A stretch of 64,000 nt of DNA from Sediminibacterium sp. KACHI17 (GTDB taxonomy: Bacteria > Bacteroidota > Bacteroidia > Chitinophagales > Chitinophagaceae), in assembly GCF_040362915.1 (NCBI RefSeq), contig NZ_AP029612.1:2480001-2544000 (forward strand). The letters run 5' to 3'. Made by a program: the position numbers and the translations under genes. Numbering within the stretch: the stretch's first letter is position 1; every line of letters begins with the position of its first letter. The notes beneath the pieces were generated by a model, which was not told where the DNA came from, ran no database searches, and saw only the letters and a list, made by a program, of their open reading frames with translations. Shown here piece by piece: positions 1 to 8,811 of the stretch.

Positions 1-547
1 GTTGTTCTACGGTTGGACCGATCAATCCATATTGCTGTGCAACACGATGTGCTTCCATGATCTCAGCGCCACTCCACTGGCTGGTACCCCAATACAAGAT
101 CTTTCCTTGCTGAATCAGGTTGTGCATGGTCCATACCACTTCCTCAATGGGAACATTTGGATCGGGGCGATGACAAAAGAACAGATCAAGATAATCCAGC
201 TGCAAACGCTGCAGTGCTTCATGACAGGCTTCCATCAGGTGTTTACGGCTGAGGCCTGTTTGATTGGGTTTGTTTTCTTTACCACGCCATCCGAAAAATG
301 CTTTCGAGGAAACGGTGTAAGAAGTACGGTCCCAGTTTTTCTTTTTCAGGATCCTTCCCATCATTTTTTCACTTTCACCTAAAGCATATGCTTCTGCATT
401 ATCAAAAAAATTAATGCCGTTATCATACGCAATACCCATCAGTTCATCAGCAATGCTGTCATCGATCTGTTTGTGAAACGTTACCCAACTGCCATAACTC
501 AGTACACTTAGCTGTAAGCCACTTCGGCCCATTCTTCTGTATTCCAT
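1..547 (-). CDS. Aldo/keto reductase, Kv-beta-like (3' end outside window)
   Basis: The reverse strand opens at an ATG at 547 and runs without a stop to the window edge, giving the first 182 residues. The start reads MEYRRMGRSGLQLS, typical of aldo/keto reductases of the potassium-channel beta-subunit/YghZ type. The expected catalytic tetrad is visible: Asp and Tyr in FFDNAEAYALG, Lys in VSSKAFFG and His in FFCHRPDPN. Family members reduce aldehydes or ketones with NADPH in a TIM-barrel fold. The physiological substrate cannot be told from sequence. The gene is divergent from the aldehyde dehydrogenase at 667 and shares with it a 119-bp gap in which I see no clear promoter. The C-terminal half, including most of the cofactor-binding region, lies outside the window. 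Confidence 0.88.
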   Translation of the reverse strand, partial: MEYRRMGRSGLQLSVLSYGSWVTFHKQIDDSIADELMGIAYDNGINFFDNAEAYALGESEKMMGRILKKKNWDRTSYTVSSKAFFGWRGKENKPNQTGLSRKHLMEACHEALQRLQLDYLDLFFCHRPDPNVPIEEVVWTMHNLIQQGKILYWGTSQWSGAEIMEAHRVAQQYGLIGPTVEQ

Positions 548-666
548 ATTGTATTTTTTAGTAATGCTGAATGAAGTCAATGGCTCCAATGAGCCGGAGC
601 ATGCAATTTACAAAAAAGGGTGTTCAGACATTTATGGTTTCGGGTATTCTTGCCTAAATTGTTCTT

Positions 667-2043
667 ATGTCTACTGTATCAATTGAACATCTCAATGCCA
701 TGCGAACCCATTTTGCATCAGGCATCACCCGTTCGTATGCTTTTCGGAAACAACAATTATTGGCTTTGAAAAAGGCCATTATTGCGCATGAGGAAGAGAT
801 CTATTCAGCGCTGTATGCAGATCTTAAAAAGAGTCCGGAAGAATGCTGGGTCACTGAAAACGGATTTGTATTGAGTGAACTGGATCATACCATCAGCTGG
901 TTAAGTGCCTGGATGGAACCCGAACATAAATCAACCAATCTGCTCAATCTACCCAGCAAGAGCAGAGTAATGAAAGAGCCCTTGGGTGTAGTATTGATCA
1001 TCGGTCCATGGAATTATCCTTTTCAATTGTTATTCACTCCTTTGATCGGTGCCATTGCTGCGGGAAACTGTGTTGTACTAAAACCCAGTGAGTTTGCCCC
1101 TGCTACAGAGGCTGTAATGCAAAAGATCATTGAAGCGATCTTCACCAAAGAATATATACTGTATGTACCGGGAGATGGTGCTACTGTTATTCCGGCCATG
1201 ATGAATCACTTCACTTTCGATCATGTTTTTTATACGGGAAGTACAGCGGTGGGAAAGATCATTTACAAAATGGCTGCAGAAAGATTGGTACCGGTTACAT
1301 TAGAGCTGGGCGGGAAAAGTCCATGTGTTGTGACAGAAAACGCCCATATTAAAGTGGCTGCCAATAGAATTGTTGTTACCAAATTCTCAAATGCAGGACA
1401 GATGTGTATTGCTCCCGATTATATTTTGGTGCATGCATCTGTAAAAGAGGATCTGATTGCAGCGATGAAAAAGAAGATCGTTCAATTCTTTTCAGATCAA
1501 CCACAAAACAGTCATGAGTTCGGTAAGATCATCAATGAAAAACAGTTCAACAGATTGGTGGGCTATTTAAAAGAGGGGAATATAGTGCATGGCGGAGATC
1601 ATGATATCCAACATCTATTCATCGCACCTACATTGATGGAGTCTGTATCCTTAGACAGTTCAATTATGACCGATGAGATCTTTGGTCCGATATTGCCTGT
1701 AATCACTTATCAAACAGAGGAAGAAGCATTATCGATCATTCAGAGAAATCCGAATCCGCTTGCTTTTTATATATTCTCCAATCAACAAAAAGAAGCGGAA
1801 CGATGGCTGAATCAAGTGCCTTCAGGTGCTGCTTGTATCAACAATGCCAGCTGGCATGCGACCAATCATCATTTGCCTTTTGGTGGAAGGGGTTTCAGTG
1901 GAACCGGACGTTATCATGGAAAGTACTCATTTGATACGTTCAGTCATGAAAAAGCAGTATTACAAACACCTACTTGGTTTGATCCTTCTATGAAGTATCC
2001 GCCGTTTAAGGGTAAGTTGAAATTGTTCAAGAAGTTTATTTAA
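667..2043 (+). CDS. NAD(P)-dependent aldehyde dehydrogenase, ALDH3-like
   Basis: This 458-residue protein has the length of class 3 (fatty/aromatic) aldehyde dehydrogenases, shorter than the roughly 490-residue class 1/2 enzymes. Visible motifs are IIGPWNYPFQL in the cofactor domain, the glutamate motif LELGGKSPC near residue 213, the catalytic cysteine C247 in NAGQMCIAPDY, and EIFGPILPV. The C-terminal part PFGGRGFSGTGRYHG is also family-typical. The reaction is oxidation of an aldehyde to a carboxylate; the natural substrate is unknown. A small glutathione peroxidase follows 21 bp downstream on the same strand, so the two may be co-transcribed as a detoxification pair for lipid-derived aldehydes and peroxides (inference). 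Confidence 0.93.
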   Translation: MSTVSIEHLNAMRTHFASGITRSYAFRKQQLLALKKAIIAHEEEIYSALYADLKKSPEECWVTENGFVLSELDHTISWLSAWMEPEHKSTNLLNLPSKSRVMKEPLGVVLIIGPWNYPFQLLFTPLIGAIAAGNCVVLKPSEFAPATEAVMQKIIEAIFTKEYILYVPGDGATVIPAMMNHFTFDHVFYTGSTAVGKIIYKMAAERLVPVTLELGGKSPCVVTENAHIKVAANRIVVTKFSNAGQMCIAPDYILVHASVKEDLIAAMKKKIVQFFSDQPQNSHEFGKIINEKQFNRLVGYLKEGNIVHGGDHDIQHLFIAPTLMESVSLDSSIMTDEIFGPILPVITYQTEEEALSIIQRNPNPLAFYIFSNQQKEAERWLNQVPSGAACINNASWHATNHHLPFGGRGFSGTGRYHGKYSFDTFSHEKAVLQTPTWFDPSMKYPPFKGKLKLFKKFI

Positions 2044-2064
2044 GTCATCCGTTTAATTATCGAT

Positions 2065-2721
2065 ATGCGCAAACTATTGATTGGACTCATTGTTATTGTT
2101 GTTCTACTTATTCTCATCAAAAAGAAAAATATGACCTGGAGAGAATCTATTCTGAAAGCCGTGTATCCTGTGATCATGTTACCTGGGAAATTGTTTGGTG
2201 GTTCTCAAAAAGGTTCATTGAATCAAGCGCATAAAACAGCACCTATGAATTTTTATCAGCTTACCGTAACGCTCAATAACGGACAAACCATTTCGATGGA
2301 ACAATTCAAAGGCAAACAATTATTATTGGTGAACACTGCCAGTGCATGTGGTTATACAGGACAATATGCCGAGTTGGAAGAGCTATATAAAAAGTATAAG
2401 GATCAATTAGTGATCATTGGTTTTCCTGCCAATGACTTCAAACAGCAAGAACAAAAGAATGATGATGAGATCGCCGAGTTTTGCAAAGTGAATTATGGGG
2501 TCACTTTTTTATTAGCGAAGAAAAGTTCTGTTGTCAAAGGGGCAGAACAGAATCCGGTTTTTGATTGGTTGAGTGATGCAGGAAAAAATGGATGGAATGA
2601 TCAGCAGCCGACCTGGAATTTTTGTAAATACCTCGTGAATAAAGAAGGTATTCTCGAAGCATTTTTCCCACAAACCGTATCGCCGCTCGATAAATCAGTG
2701 ATCCAACTCCTAGTCAAATAA
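2065..2721 (+). CDS. Glutathione peroxidase family protein with N-terminal membrane anchor
   Basis: The 218 residues begin with a hydrophobic segment (residues about 4-18, LLIGLIVIVVLLILI) followed by lysines. This suggests an inner-membrane anchor or uncleaved signal, which is longer than the usual roughly 160-residue bacterial enzyme. The peroxidase domain starts near residue 65. The peroxidatic cysteine is C95 in NTASACGYTGQY; FPANDFKQQE supplies the conserved Gln/Asn region and PTWNFCKYLV the Trp-Asn motif. Such enzymes reduce hydroperoxides, usually with thioredoxin rather than glutathione in bacteria. The gene lies 21 bp after the aldehyde dehydrogenase. Its stop codon touches an 18-bp perfect palindrome that probably terminates transcription. 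Confidence 0.9.
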   Translation: MRKLLIGLIVIVVLLILIKKKNMTWRESILKAVYPVIMLPGKLFGGSQKGSLNQAHKTAPMNFYQLTVTLNNGQTISMEQFKGKQLLLVNTASACGYTGQYAELEELYKKYKDQLVIIGFPANDFKQQEQKNDDEIAEFCKVNYGVTFLLAKKSSVVKGAEQNPVFDWLSDAGKNGWNDQQPTWNFCKYLVNKEGILEAFFPQTVSPLDKSVIQLLVK

Positions 2722-2765
2722 TCTGCGAATCTGCGGCCTTATTTAAAGCCGCAGATTCGCAGATT
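2720..2765. repeat. Intergenic palindrome, AATCTGCG-word class, between convergent genes
   Basis: The left arm AATCTGCGAATCTGCGGC (2720-2737) and right arm (2748-2765) are perfect 18-bp inverted repeats around a 10-nt AT-rich loop. Each arm contains the word AATCTGCG/AATCTGCGG twice in tandem. The element fills the whole gap between the stop codon of the peroxidase gene and the stop of convergent dusB, so it probably acts as a bidirectional terminator. Related elements lie at 6810-6856 and 23172-23218. Confidence 0.85.
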
Positions 2766-3803
2766 TTATAGGGGACAATTTTCATGATAGTTCACCAGCT
2801 CTATTTGCTGACGCTCCATCACAAAATCTTTATAGTTGATAGCAACTTCATCTAACACTGCTTCTACTTCTTCCATGGTTTTTAGTGTCACCAATCTGTT
2901 TCTATAATCCTTAATACCCGGAAGACCTTTCAAATAATTCGCATAGTGTCTGCGCATTTCATTGATGCCAACGATGGGTCCTTTCCATTCAATGGATTTA
3001 CGCAAGTGTTGTCTACATACCTGCACTCTTTCTTCTACTGAAGGAGGTGCCATCAATTCACCAGTTTGAATGTAATGCTTGATCTCTCTGAATATCCATG
3101 GATAACCGATTGCTGCGCGACCGATCATTACACCATCTACCCCATAACGGTTTTTGTATTCCACTGCTTTTTGCGGACTATCGATATCACCATTTCCGAA
3201 GATGGGTATGTTGATGCGGGGATTATTTTTCACTTTACCGATCAGTGTCCAGTCAGCTTCTCCCTTATACATCTGAGCCCTGGTTCTGCCATGGATACTC
3301 AATGCTTTAATACCTACATCCTGTAAACGTTCTGCAACTTCTTCAATGTTTTTGCTGGTTTCGTCCCAACCCAATCTTGTTTTAACGGTAACCGGTAAAC
3401 GTGTGGCTTTAACAACCGCATCTGTAAGACGAACCATCAGATCCAGGTCTTTTAAAACACCGGCACCAGCCCCTTTTCCTGCTACTTTTTTAACCGGGCA
3501 ACCAAAATTGATATCGAGCAGGTCGGGGTTGGTAACATCGACAATTTTTGCAGCAAGGGCGAGGCTTTCCTCATCGCCTCCGAAAATTTGGATGCCTACA
3601 GGTCGCTCGTATTCAAAAATGTCCAGTTTCCTGCGGCTTTTAATGGCATCACGGATGAGACCTTCACTGCTGATGAATTCGGTGTACATGAGATCGGCGC
3701 CATTTTCTTTACACACAACACGGAATGGCGGATCGCTCACATCTTCCATCGGCGCGAGTAAAAGCGGGAAATCGGGTAATTCTATCTGATCAATCTTAAC
3801 CAT
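2766..3803 (-). CDS. dusB: tRNA-dihydrouridine synthase B
   Basis: The protein reduces uridine to dihydrouridine in the tRNA D-loop with FMN and NADPH. Family motifs are LLLAPMEDVSDPPFR near the start, DINFGCPVKKVAGKGAGAG with the active-site cysteine, TVKTRLGW, SIHGRTRAQMYKG, and GNGDI followed by GVMIGRAAIGYPWIF for FMN phosphate binding. An upstream in-frame ATG at 3890 would add 29 residues. I chose 3803 because MVKIDQIELPDFPLLLAP fits the family N-terminus and the upstream extension is of unrelated composition. The C-terminal MRRHYANYLKGLPG region is the tRNA-binding helical domain. The gene is convergent with the peroxidase gene and separated from it only by a palindrome. Confidence 0.95.
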   Translation of the reverse strand: MVKIDQIELPDFPLLLAPMEDVSDPPFRVVCKENGADLMYTEFISSEGLIRDAIKSRRKLDIFEYERPVGIQIFGGDEESLALAAKIVDVTNPDLLDINFGCPVKKVAGKGAGAGVLKDLDLMVRLTDAVVKATRLPVTVKTRLGWDETSKNIEEVAERLQDVGIKALSIHGRTRAQMYKGEADWTLIGKVKNNPRINIPIFGNGDIDSPQKAVEYKNRYGVDGVMIGRAAIGYPWIFREIKHYIQTGELMAPPSVEERVQVCRQHLRKSIEWKGPIVGINEMRRHYANYLKGLPGIKDYRNRLVTLKTMEEVEAVLDEVAINYKDFVMERQQIELVNYHENCPL

Positions 3804-3982
3804 GGGCAACTTTCTGTCTGTTTCACTGTTTCTTTGCTGTAGCTGTTCTTTTCGGCAGGAAAAGGATTCGATGTAAGGCAGAATATCCATATGACCGGAA
3901 ACCGTTATTTCACTGGTTACCTGTACCTTAGTCGCTCAGCACAAAGATCGGCTGCAAATTTACAAGCTTATTCTTCAACCAC

Positions 3983-4915
3983 ATGAATCAGAGGCAACAG
4001 ATTAGCTATCCGCTTCAGTTTTTAATGTTATTGGGGCTCGTCGGGCTCTTTATGATCTTTGGTTCAATACTGATAGCAGCATTGGGCTCCAATCTGTTAG
4101 GGGTCTCTTTGTTTCAGGTCCCCGATGCCTTGAATCGCCCACAAAACGCAAATATTTCGCGATTATTAAACACGTTGGCTACCCTGATCGCCTTTTTAAT
4201 ACCAGCATTTGTATTTGCCAAAGTCATTTCCAAACAACCTTTTTCATGGTTAGGGTTCAATAAAAAAATGAATAGCAAACAACTGCTTATCGTTGTTCTG
4301 ATCACATTCGCCGGCATGATCCTGAGTGGTTCATTGGGAATGTTGAACCAGGATATACCTCTTTCAGAAGGATTATTGAAACAGGCACAACAACTTGAGA
4401 ACACTTATAAAAATGCCATGATGAACATGGCTCATATGACCAACCTGACTGATTACTTATTTGCGATGTTGGTAATGGCACTTGCGCCGGCCATTTTTGA
4501 AGAGGTATTATTCAGAGGCGCTTTTCAACAGGTATTTATTGGTTGGACCAAACATGCATGGGCAGGTATTATCATTACAAGTATTCTATTCAGTGCCATT
4601 CACTTTTCATTTTTTGGATTTCTTCCAAGAATAGCATTGGGGCTTATACTCGGACTCATCTTTTTTTATACCAATAATCTCTGGTTGAGTATTCTTCTTC
4701 ACTTTTTGAACAATGGATTTGTAGTAACGCAGCTATATATCTTAACGGCGCAAGGAAAATCGATTGATAAGGTCATGGATGAGACCATGCCCATTTGGTG
4801 GGGTTGCATTGCACTCATATTATTGGTTGTTTTATTCCGATTATTGATTACGGAAAGTACTCAGTTCAAAAAATCGGTAGCAGTACCTAACGAAGAAATT
4901 ATTCCTGAGATATGA
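3983..4915 (+). CDS. CPBP family intramembrane metalloprotease
   Basis: This 310-residue multi-pass membrane protein (about eight hydrophobic segments) has the CPBP/Abi (CAAX protease and bacteriocin-processing) signature: EEVLFRGAFQQVF near residue 173 (glutamates and arginine), then FSAIHFSFFGF (histidine) and a third motif HFLNNG (His/Asn). Members resemble the eukaryotic prenyl-protein protease Rce1. Bacterial functions vary and the substrate here is unknown. The stop codon overlaps the start of the following DUF2007 gene by 4 bp (ATGA), so the two are translationally coupled. Confidence 0.9.
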   Translation: MNQRQQISYPLQFLMLLGLVGLFMIFGSILIAALGSNLLGVSLFQVPDALNRPQNANISRLLNTLATLIAFLIPAFVFAKVISKQPFSWLGFNKKMNSKQLLIVVLITFAGMILSGSLGMLNQDIPLSEGLLKQAQQLENTYKNAMMNMAHMTNLTDYLFAMLVMALAPAIFEEVLFRGAFQQVFIGWTKHAWAGIIITSILFSAIHFSFFGFLPRIALGLILGLIFFYTNNLWLSILLHFLNNGFVVTQLYILTAQGKSIDKVMDETMPIWWGCIALILLVVLFRLLITESTQFKKSVAVPNEEIIPEI

Positions 4916-5118
4916 ATCAGTGGCAAAAAGTATTCTCTACTCGTGTATATCCTGAAGCAGCGATCATCAAAGGGATGCTGGAAGAAAACCAAATACCCGT
5001 TCAGGTACTGAACAAACAAGACAGCAGCTACCCTATGTTTGGCGATATTCAAGTATTCGTCCCCGGACAATATGTAATAACCGCACAGGAACTGATTAAT
5101 CAGGCGTTGTTGAATTAG
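4912..5118 (+). CDS. DUF2007-like small protein
   Basis: This 68-residue protein has the compact alpha/beta pattern of DUF2007 ('putative signal transducing protein'): KVFSTRVYPEAAIIKGMLEE followed by IPVQVLNKQDSSYPMFGDIQVFVP. The family is a short ferredoxin-like fold of unknown role, often found next to membrane proteins. Here it overlaps the CPBP protease by 4 bp (ATGA), so it may regulate or accompany it (inference). There is no signal peptide, so it is probably cytoplasmic. Confidence 0.8.
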   Translation: MNQWQKVFSTRVYPEAAIIKGMLEENQIPVQVLNKQDSSYPMFGDIQVFVPGQYVITAQELINQALLN

Positions 5119-5123
5119 TGGAT

Positions 5124-5198
5124 AGTTTATGGCATATGGTTCATGGCGTATAGAAATATCTTGTTCTACCATACGCTATGAACCATATGCCATAAGCT
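5124..5198. repeat. Intergenic palindrome, TTATGGCATATGGTTCATRGCG class
   Basis: The arms 5124-5151 and 5171-5198 are 28 bp each and match at 26 positions in inverted orientation, around a 19-nt loop. The arms are made of similar short words (TTATGGC, ATATGGT, TCATGGC). Related words occur in the palindromes at 22199-22300 and 31405-31494. The element lies 3' of the DUF2007 gene and 26 bp before cdsA, so it could form a long hairpin ending the upstream transcript. Confidence 0.8.
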
Positions 5199-5224
5199 AA
5201 ACGCTAATTTCCTACCTTCACCCC

Positions 5225-6085
5225 ATGGCATTTAACTTTCAAACTTTTCGTACGCGTGCACTTACGGCGATTGTTTTTGTGATCGTGATGTTGGGTGGAT
5301 TATTATGGAATCAATGGAGTTTTCTGGCATTGTTTGCTGTGATCCATGTTGGCTGCTGGATAGAATACCGTTCACTGATCGCTAAAATCGATAGTCGTTA
5401 TCAGCATATTTCAGTTGTGCATTTATTGGGAGCGATTGCTGCAGGAATTGGATTTATGTGTTGGATGACAGGCGATCTTTTTTTGATCGGCGATCTACCC
5501 TTGAGTGAGATCGGTTTTAGAGTACTATTGATATCATTGACTGTACTTGTACTGATCAAATTCATCAAGTGGAGAGTGCCCGATTGGAAGATCATTGGTT
5601 ACACCGTTGGCGGACTCATTTACATTTCCATGTCCTGGGGTTTATTGGTGAATCTGTACAACTATTTTGATGGGAATACTTATGAAAAAGGCTGGTTGTT
5701 ACCGATGCTCATCATTGCAACGATCTGGATCAACGATACTATGGCCTATCTGGTAGGTTCTTTTATCGGAAAAACTCCTTTTTCTCCCATCTCTCCCAAG
5801 AAAACCTGGGAAGGAACAGCAGGCGGCGCTATTCTGGCCGTGGCAGTGGTTACCGCTGCAGGTATATATTGGCTTCAACTGCCCATGCTTCAGTTACTAT
5901 TGATCACCATCACTTCCGCAGTCATGGGTACATTGGGCGATCTGCTTGAAAGTAAACTCAAACGTATGGCCGGAGTAAAAGACAGCGGTAGTTTTATGCC
6001 CGGACACGGGGGCTTCCTAGACAGATTCGATTCTTTATTACTGGCAGTGCCCTATGTATGGCTCGTTTTATTCCTCTTTGGTTAA
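5225..6085 (+). CDS. cdsA: Phosphatidate cytidylyltransferase (CDP-diglyceride synthase)
   Basis: The enzyme makes CDP-diacylglycerol from phosphatidate and CTP, the branch-point precursor of bacterial phospholipids. The 286 residues have about eight membrane segments and the C-terminal family signature, with SPKKTWEGTAGG near residue 189 and DLLESKLKRMAGVKDSG followed by PGHGGFLDRFDSLL near residues 240-270. Phosphatidylserine decarboxylase follows 55 bp downstream, so the two form a phosphatidylethanolamine pathway pair. CDP-diacylglycerol is also the substrate for the CDP-alcohol phosphatidyltransferase at 38084. ATG 5225 is the natural start, MAFNFQTFRTRAL. Confidence 0.95.
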   Translation: MAFNFQTFRTRALTAIVFVIVMLGGLLWNQWSFLALFAVIHVGCWIEYRSLIAKIDSRYQHISVVHLLGAIAAGIGFMCWMTGDLFLIGDLPLSEIGFRVLLISLTVLVLIKFIKWRVPDWKIIGYTVGGLIYISMSWGLLVNLYNYFDGNTYEKGWLLPMLIIATIWINDTMAYLVGSFIGKTPFSPISPKKTWEGTAGGAILAVAVVTAAGIYWLQLPMLQLLLITITSAVMGTLGDLLESKLKRMAGVKDSGSFMPGHGGFLDRFDSLLLAVPYVWLVLFLFG

Positions 6086-6140
6086 GAAGGCCTAGAATTT
6101 TGCCTCAATCCGTTTACATTTGCAGTTCAACATCTATCTC

Positions 6141-6800
6141 ATGACCATTCATCGCGAAGGTTACCAATCTATTGGCATCGGTGCATTGATTTTCGGTGTG
6201 CTGAATGTGGCATCTTTTACTTTTTTGAGTGCTTCTATGCCCTGGTTAGCCATCATCATTTTTGTGATCACACTCGGATTATTATTATTCTTGATTTCCT
6301 TTTTCAGAATTCCCAATCGCACGCATACCATCAATGACAAACAATTGATCTGTCCGGCAGATGGAAAAGTAGTGGTGATCGAAGAAGTAGTTGATGAAGA
6401 ATACTTCAAAGACAAAAGATTACAGGTAAGTATTTTTATGAGTCCTGCCAATGTGCACGTGAATAGAAATCCGATGAGCGGTGAAGTGATCTATAATCAA
6501 TATCATAAAGGGAAATATTTGGTGGCATGGCATCCGAAATCATCTACTGAAAATGAAAGATGGAGTGTAGCAGTAAAAAATAATTACGGAACCATACTGT
6601 ATAAACAAATTGCCGGAGCATTGGCGAAACGAATTTGTAACTATACTTCTGTTGGACAACAAGTGAAGCAATGTGATGAATACGGCTTTATCAAATTCGG
6701 TAGCCGAGTAGATATTTTATTGCCTGTAGGTACTAAAGTTGAAGTGAGTATGAATCAGGTGGTGAAGGGTGGTGTGACTGTTCTAGCTAGTTGGGAATAA
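6141..6800 (+). CDS. psd: Phosphatidylserine decarboxylase proenzyme, short form
   Basis: The enzyme decarboxylates phosphatidylserine to phosphatidylethanolamine at the inner membrane. The 219 residues match the short, archaeal-type Psd. There are two N-terminal membrane segments, then CPADGKVV, SPANVHVNRNPMSG, and the self-cleavage region YGFIKFGSRVDILLP, where Gly-Ser would be cut to create the pyruvoyl group. An in-frame TTG at 6120 gives a longer frame. I chose ATG 6141 because a Bacteroidetes -7 box, TACATTTG (6115-6122), covers the TTG. The gene follows cdsA in the same orientation and is closed by a strong palindrome at 6810. Confidence 0.93.
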   Translation: MTIHREGYQSIGIGALIFGVLNVASFTFLSASMPWLAIIIFVITLGLLLFLISFFRIPNRTHTINDKQLICPADGKVVVIEEVVDEEYFKDKRLQVSIFMSPANVHVNRNPMSGEVIYNQYHKGKYLVAWHPKSSTENERWSVAVKNNYGTILYKQIAGALAKRICNYTSVGQQVKQCDEYGFIKFGSRVDILLPVGTKVEVSMNQVVKGGVTVLASWE

Positions 6801-6809
6801 TTTTTTTGA

Positions 6810-6856
6810 GCCACAGATTCGCAGATTATCAAACAAATAATCTGTGAATCTGTGGC
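6810..6856. repeat. Intergenic palindrome, GCCACAGATTC class; probable terminator
   Basis: Arms of 20 bp (6810-6829 and 6837-6856) pair with a single mismatch around a 7-nt loop. The left arm reads GCCACAGATTCGCAGATTAT. A run TTTCTTTTTT follows the right arm, so the hairpin can serve as an intrinsic terminator for psd. The sequence belongs to the same class as 2720-2765 and 23172-23218, with C/T changes. Confidence 0.85.
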
Positions 6857-6877
6857 TTTCTTTTTTAATCATATCTA

Positions 6878-7759
6878 ATGAAAACAATTGATATCAGCTC
6901 ATTACCCGTTATGGAAAAACAGCAATGGTTGCAGCATGCGATTGCACCCAGACCTGTTTGCTTTGCGAGTACAATTGATAAAGAGGGCAATGTGAACCTG
7001 AGTCCATTTAGTTTTTTCAATTTGTTTTCATCGAATCCGCCTATTGTTATTTTTTCACCTGCCAGAAGAGGACGGGATAATACCACGAAGCATACGCTTG
7101 AAAACGTGCTTGAAGTTCCCGAATGTGTGATCAATATTGTTGATTATGCGATGGTGCAACAAATGAGTTTATCAAGCTGCGAATTTCCAAAAGGTGTGAA
7201 TGAATTTGTGAAAGCCGGATTTACAGAACAGCCTGCAACACGTGTTCAACCACCCATGGTGAAAGAAGCTAAGATCAAGTTAGAATGCAAAGTAAATGAA
7301 GTAAAGAGTTTAGGTGAAAATGGGGGTGCAGGACAACTCGTTATCGCTGAAGTACTTTGTATGCATGTGGATGAAAGTATTTTAGGAGAGGATGGAAAGA
7401 TCGATCAACAAAAACTGGAGTTGGTTGCCCGATTAGGAGGAGATTGGTATTGCAAAGTAGACCCGACTAACTTATTCAAAGTACCAAAACCCAATACAAA
7501 ACTTGGAATTGGGGTAGATCAATTACCGGAGAGTATTCGTAATAGCCAAGTGCTTACCGGCAACCACCTGGGCATATTGGGCAATGTTCATGAGATGCCT
7601 GATATTGACGCCTCTTTTACAGATGACCGCGTAAAAAACATTTTTCAATACTATTCTGTAAGTCCGGCAGAGATGGAAGTAGAACTCCACAAATATGCTG
7701 CTGAATTATTGAATACAGGGGAAGTTGAAAAAGCATGGCAGGTATTGCTCTGTAATTAA
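6878..7759 (+). CDS. Flavin reductase-like FMN-binding protein
   Basis: The 293 residues start with the split-barrel flavin-reductase fold: QHAIAPRPVCFASTID, NLSPFSFFNLFSSNPPIVIFSPA and TLENV, then CVINIVDYAMVQQM, the pattern of the DIM6/NTAB family that binds FMN. A C-terminal extension of about 90 residues (from residue 200) is common in Bacteroidetes members. It is probably a cytoplasmic flavoprotein oxidoreductase; the substrate is not known. The stop codon shares the TTAA at 7756-7759 with the convergent glycosyltransferase gene, so there is no room for a terminator between them. Confidence 0.87.
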   Translation: MKTIDISSLPVMEKQQWLQHAIAPRPVCFASTIDKEGNVNLSPFSFFNLFSSNPPIVIFSPARRGRDNTTKHTLENVLEVPECVINIVDYAMVQQMSLSSCEFPKGVNEFVKAGFTEQPATRVQPPMVKEAKIKLECKVNEVKSLGENGGAGQLVIAEVLCMHVDESILGEDGKIDQQKLELVARLGGDWYCKVDPTNLFKVPKPNTKLGIGVDQLPESIRNSQVLTGNHLGILGNVHEMPDIDASFTDDRVKNIFQYYSVSPAEMEVELHKYAAELLNTGEVEKAWQVLLCN

Positions 7760-8811
7760 AATAAAGCGAGCAGATCCTCTTCATTCAGTAAAGATTCCTC
7801 CTTTTTGATCGGCTGTAAACTTCTGCCCAATTCAATGGCTTGTTGTACGATATCATAAGTGCTGTGTGAAAGTGAAAGTTGTTTAGCAGCAGATACCTGA
7901 AGCCATTGATAGACTTGTTCTGTGAAGTTATGGCTGATCTTATCTATGATGGTGACACCATAATCTTTTAGTGCGGCAGCATTACAGCGTTGCTCATATT
8001 GTCCGCGAATAGGCAGACACAATAATTGTTTTCCGAGATACAAAGCTTCTGCAGGTGTTTCAAAACCGGCACCGGTGATCACAGCTTTTGAATGGATCAT
8101 ACTTTGTGTAAAACCGGTATTACTGATAGGCAGTAATTTGATATTCCCAAAGCTTGTCACAGACTTTACTTTCTTTGAAAAGATTTCGAATCGAACATCT
8201 TTGATTTTTTGTAAAGCATTGATCACTACTTCATCACTGTAATGGGAAAGATATACGGTAATATGCCCTTGATCACTTGGGTCAGCATATAAGATCTCAC
8301 TTTTAATAACAGGAGGATAAATGAAATCATCGTACGATGCGAAATGTAAACCTATATAAGCCGACGATGTTGCATAATGTTTCAATATTATTTCTCCCGC
8401 AATATCTTTCTTGTCATCTCTCGGAGTATATGCACTCTGAAAACTGGCCTGATGCCCAAATCCAACACTTTTTACTTTTTTGAGTTTACATGACAAGGAA
8501 GTAATACTGTCAAAATCATTGATCACCAGATCATATTTTTCTACGGGTAATGCCTGAGCTTCCCTAAAGATTCTCTTCAGATGCAGTTCCTTCCACATAC
8601 GCCAGTAGTCCAATCCACCTGTATTTCCATAGAATAAACTTAATCCATTGCTACGAAATTTTATGGGAAGGTCTGCTTGCAGGTGGCTATTACTGCCGCT
8701 TAAAAAAATATCCACCTCTCCATATTGTTTTAGGAAAGGCATAAGTTCCATTGCTCTGCTGATATGTCCGTTTCCGGTTGCCTGAACGGCATATAATATT
8801 TTCATACTCAT
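7756..8811 (-). CDS. Glycosyltransferase-like protein (MJ1255/MurG-like fold)
   Basis: The 351-residue protein begins MKILYAVQATGNGHISRAMEL, the glycine-rich first loop of GT-B glycosyltransferases related to MJ1255 and UDP-GlcNAc-type transferases. The C-terminal half carries KAVITGAGFETPAEALYLGKQLLCLPIRGQ, split here as the nucleotide-sugar-binding region typical of the group. There is no membrane segment, so it is probably a cytoplasmic or peripheral enzyme. The start MSMKI at 8811 is favoured because it overlaps the upstream phosphoesterase stop by 4 bp; the Met two residues later is possible. The tight pairing with an LpxH-like phosphoesterase suggests a shared role in lipid or envelope glycoconjugate synthesis (inference). 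Confidence 0.8.
   Translation of the reverse strand: MSMKILYAVQATGNGHISRAMELMPFLKQYGEVDIFLSGSNSHLQADLPIKFRSNGLSLFYGNTGGLDYWRMWKELHLKRIFREAQALPVEKYDLVINDFDSITSLSCKLKKVKSVGFGHQASFQSAYTPRDDKKDIAGEIILKHYATSSAYIGLHFASYDDFIYPPVIKSEILYADPSDQGHITVYLSHYSDEVVINALQKIKDVRFEIFSKKVKSVTSFGNIKLLPISNTGFTQSMIHSKAVITGAGFETPAEALYLGKQLLCLPIRGQYEQRCNAAALKDYGVTIIDKISHNFTEQVYQWLQVSAAKQLSLSHSTYDIVQQAIELGRSLQPIKKEESLLNEEDLLALF

Noticed and set aside
3066..3789. Two plus-strand frames of 86 and 147 codons opposite dusB
   Set aside because: Both lie inside dusB, whose motifs cover the whole region; the products show no recognisable fold.
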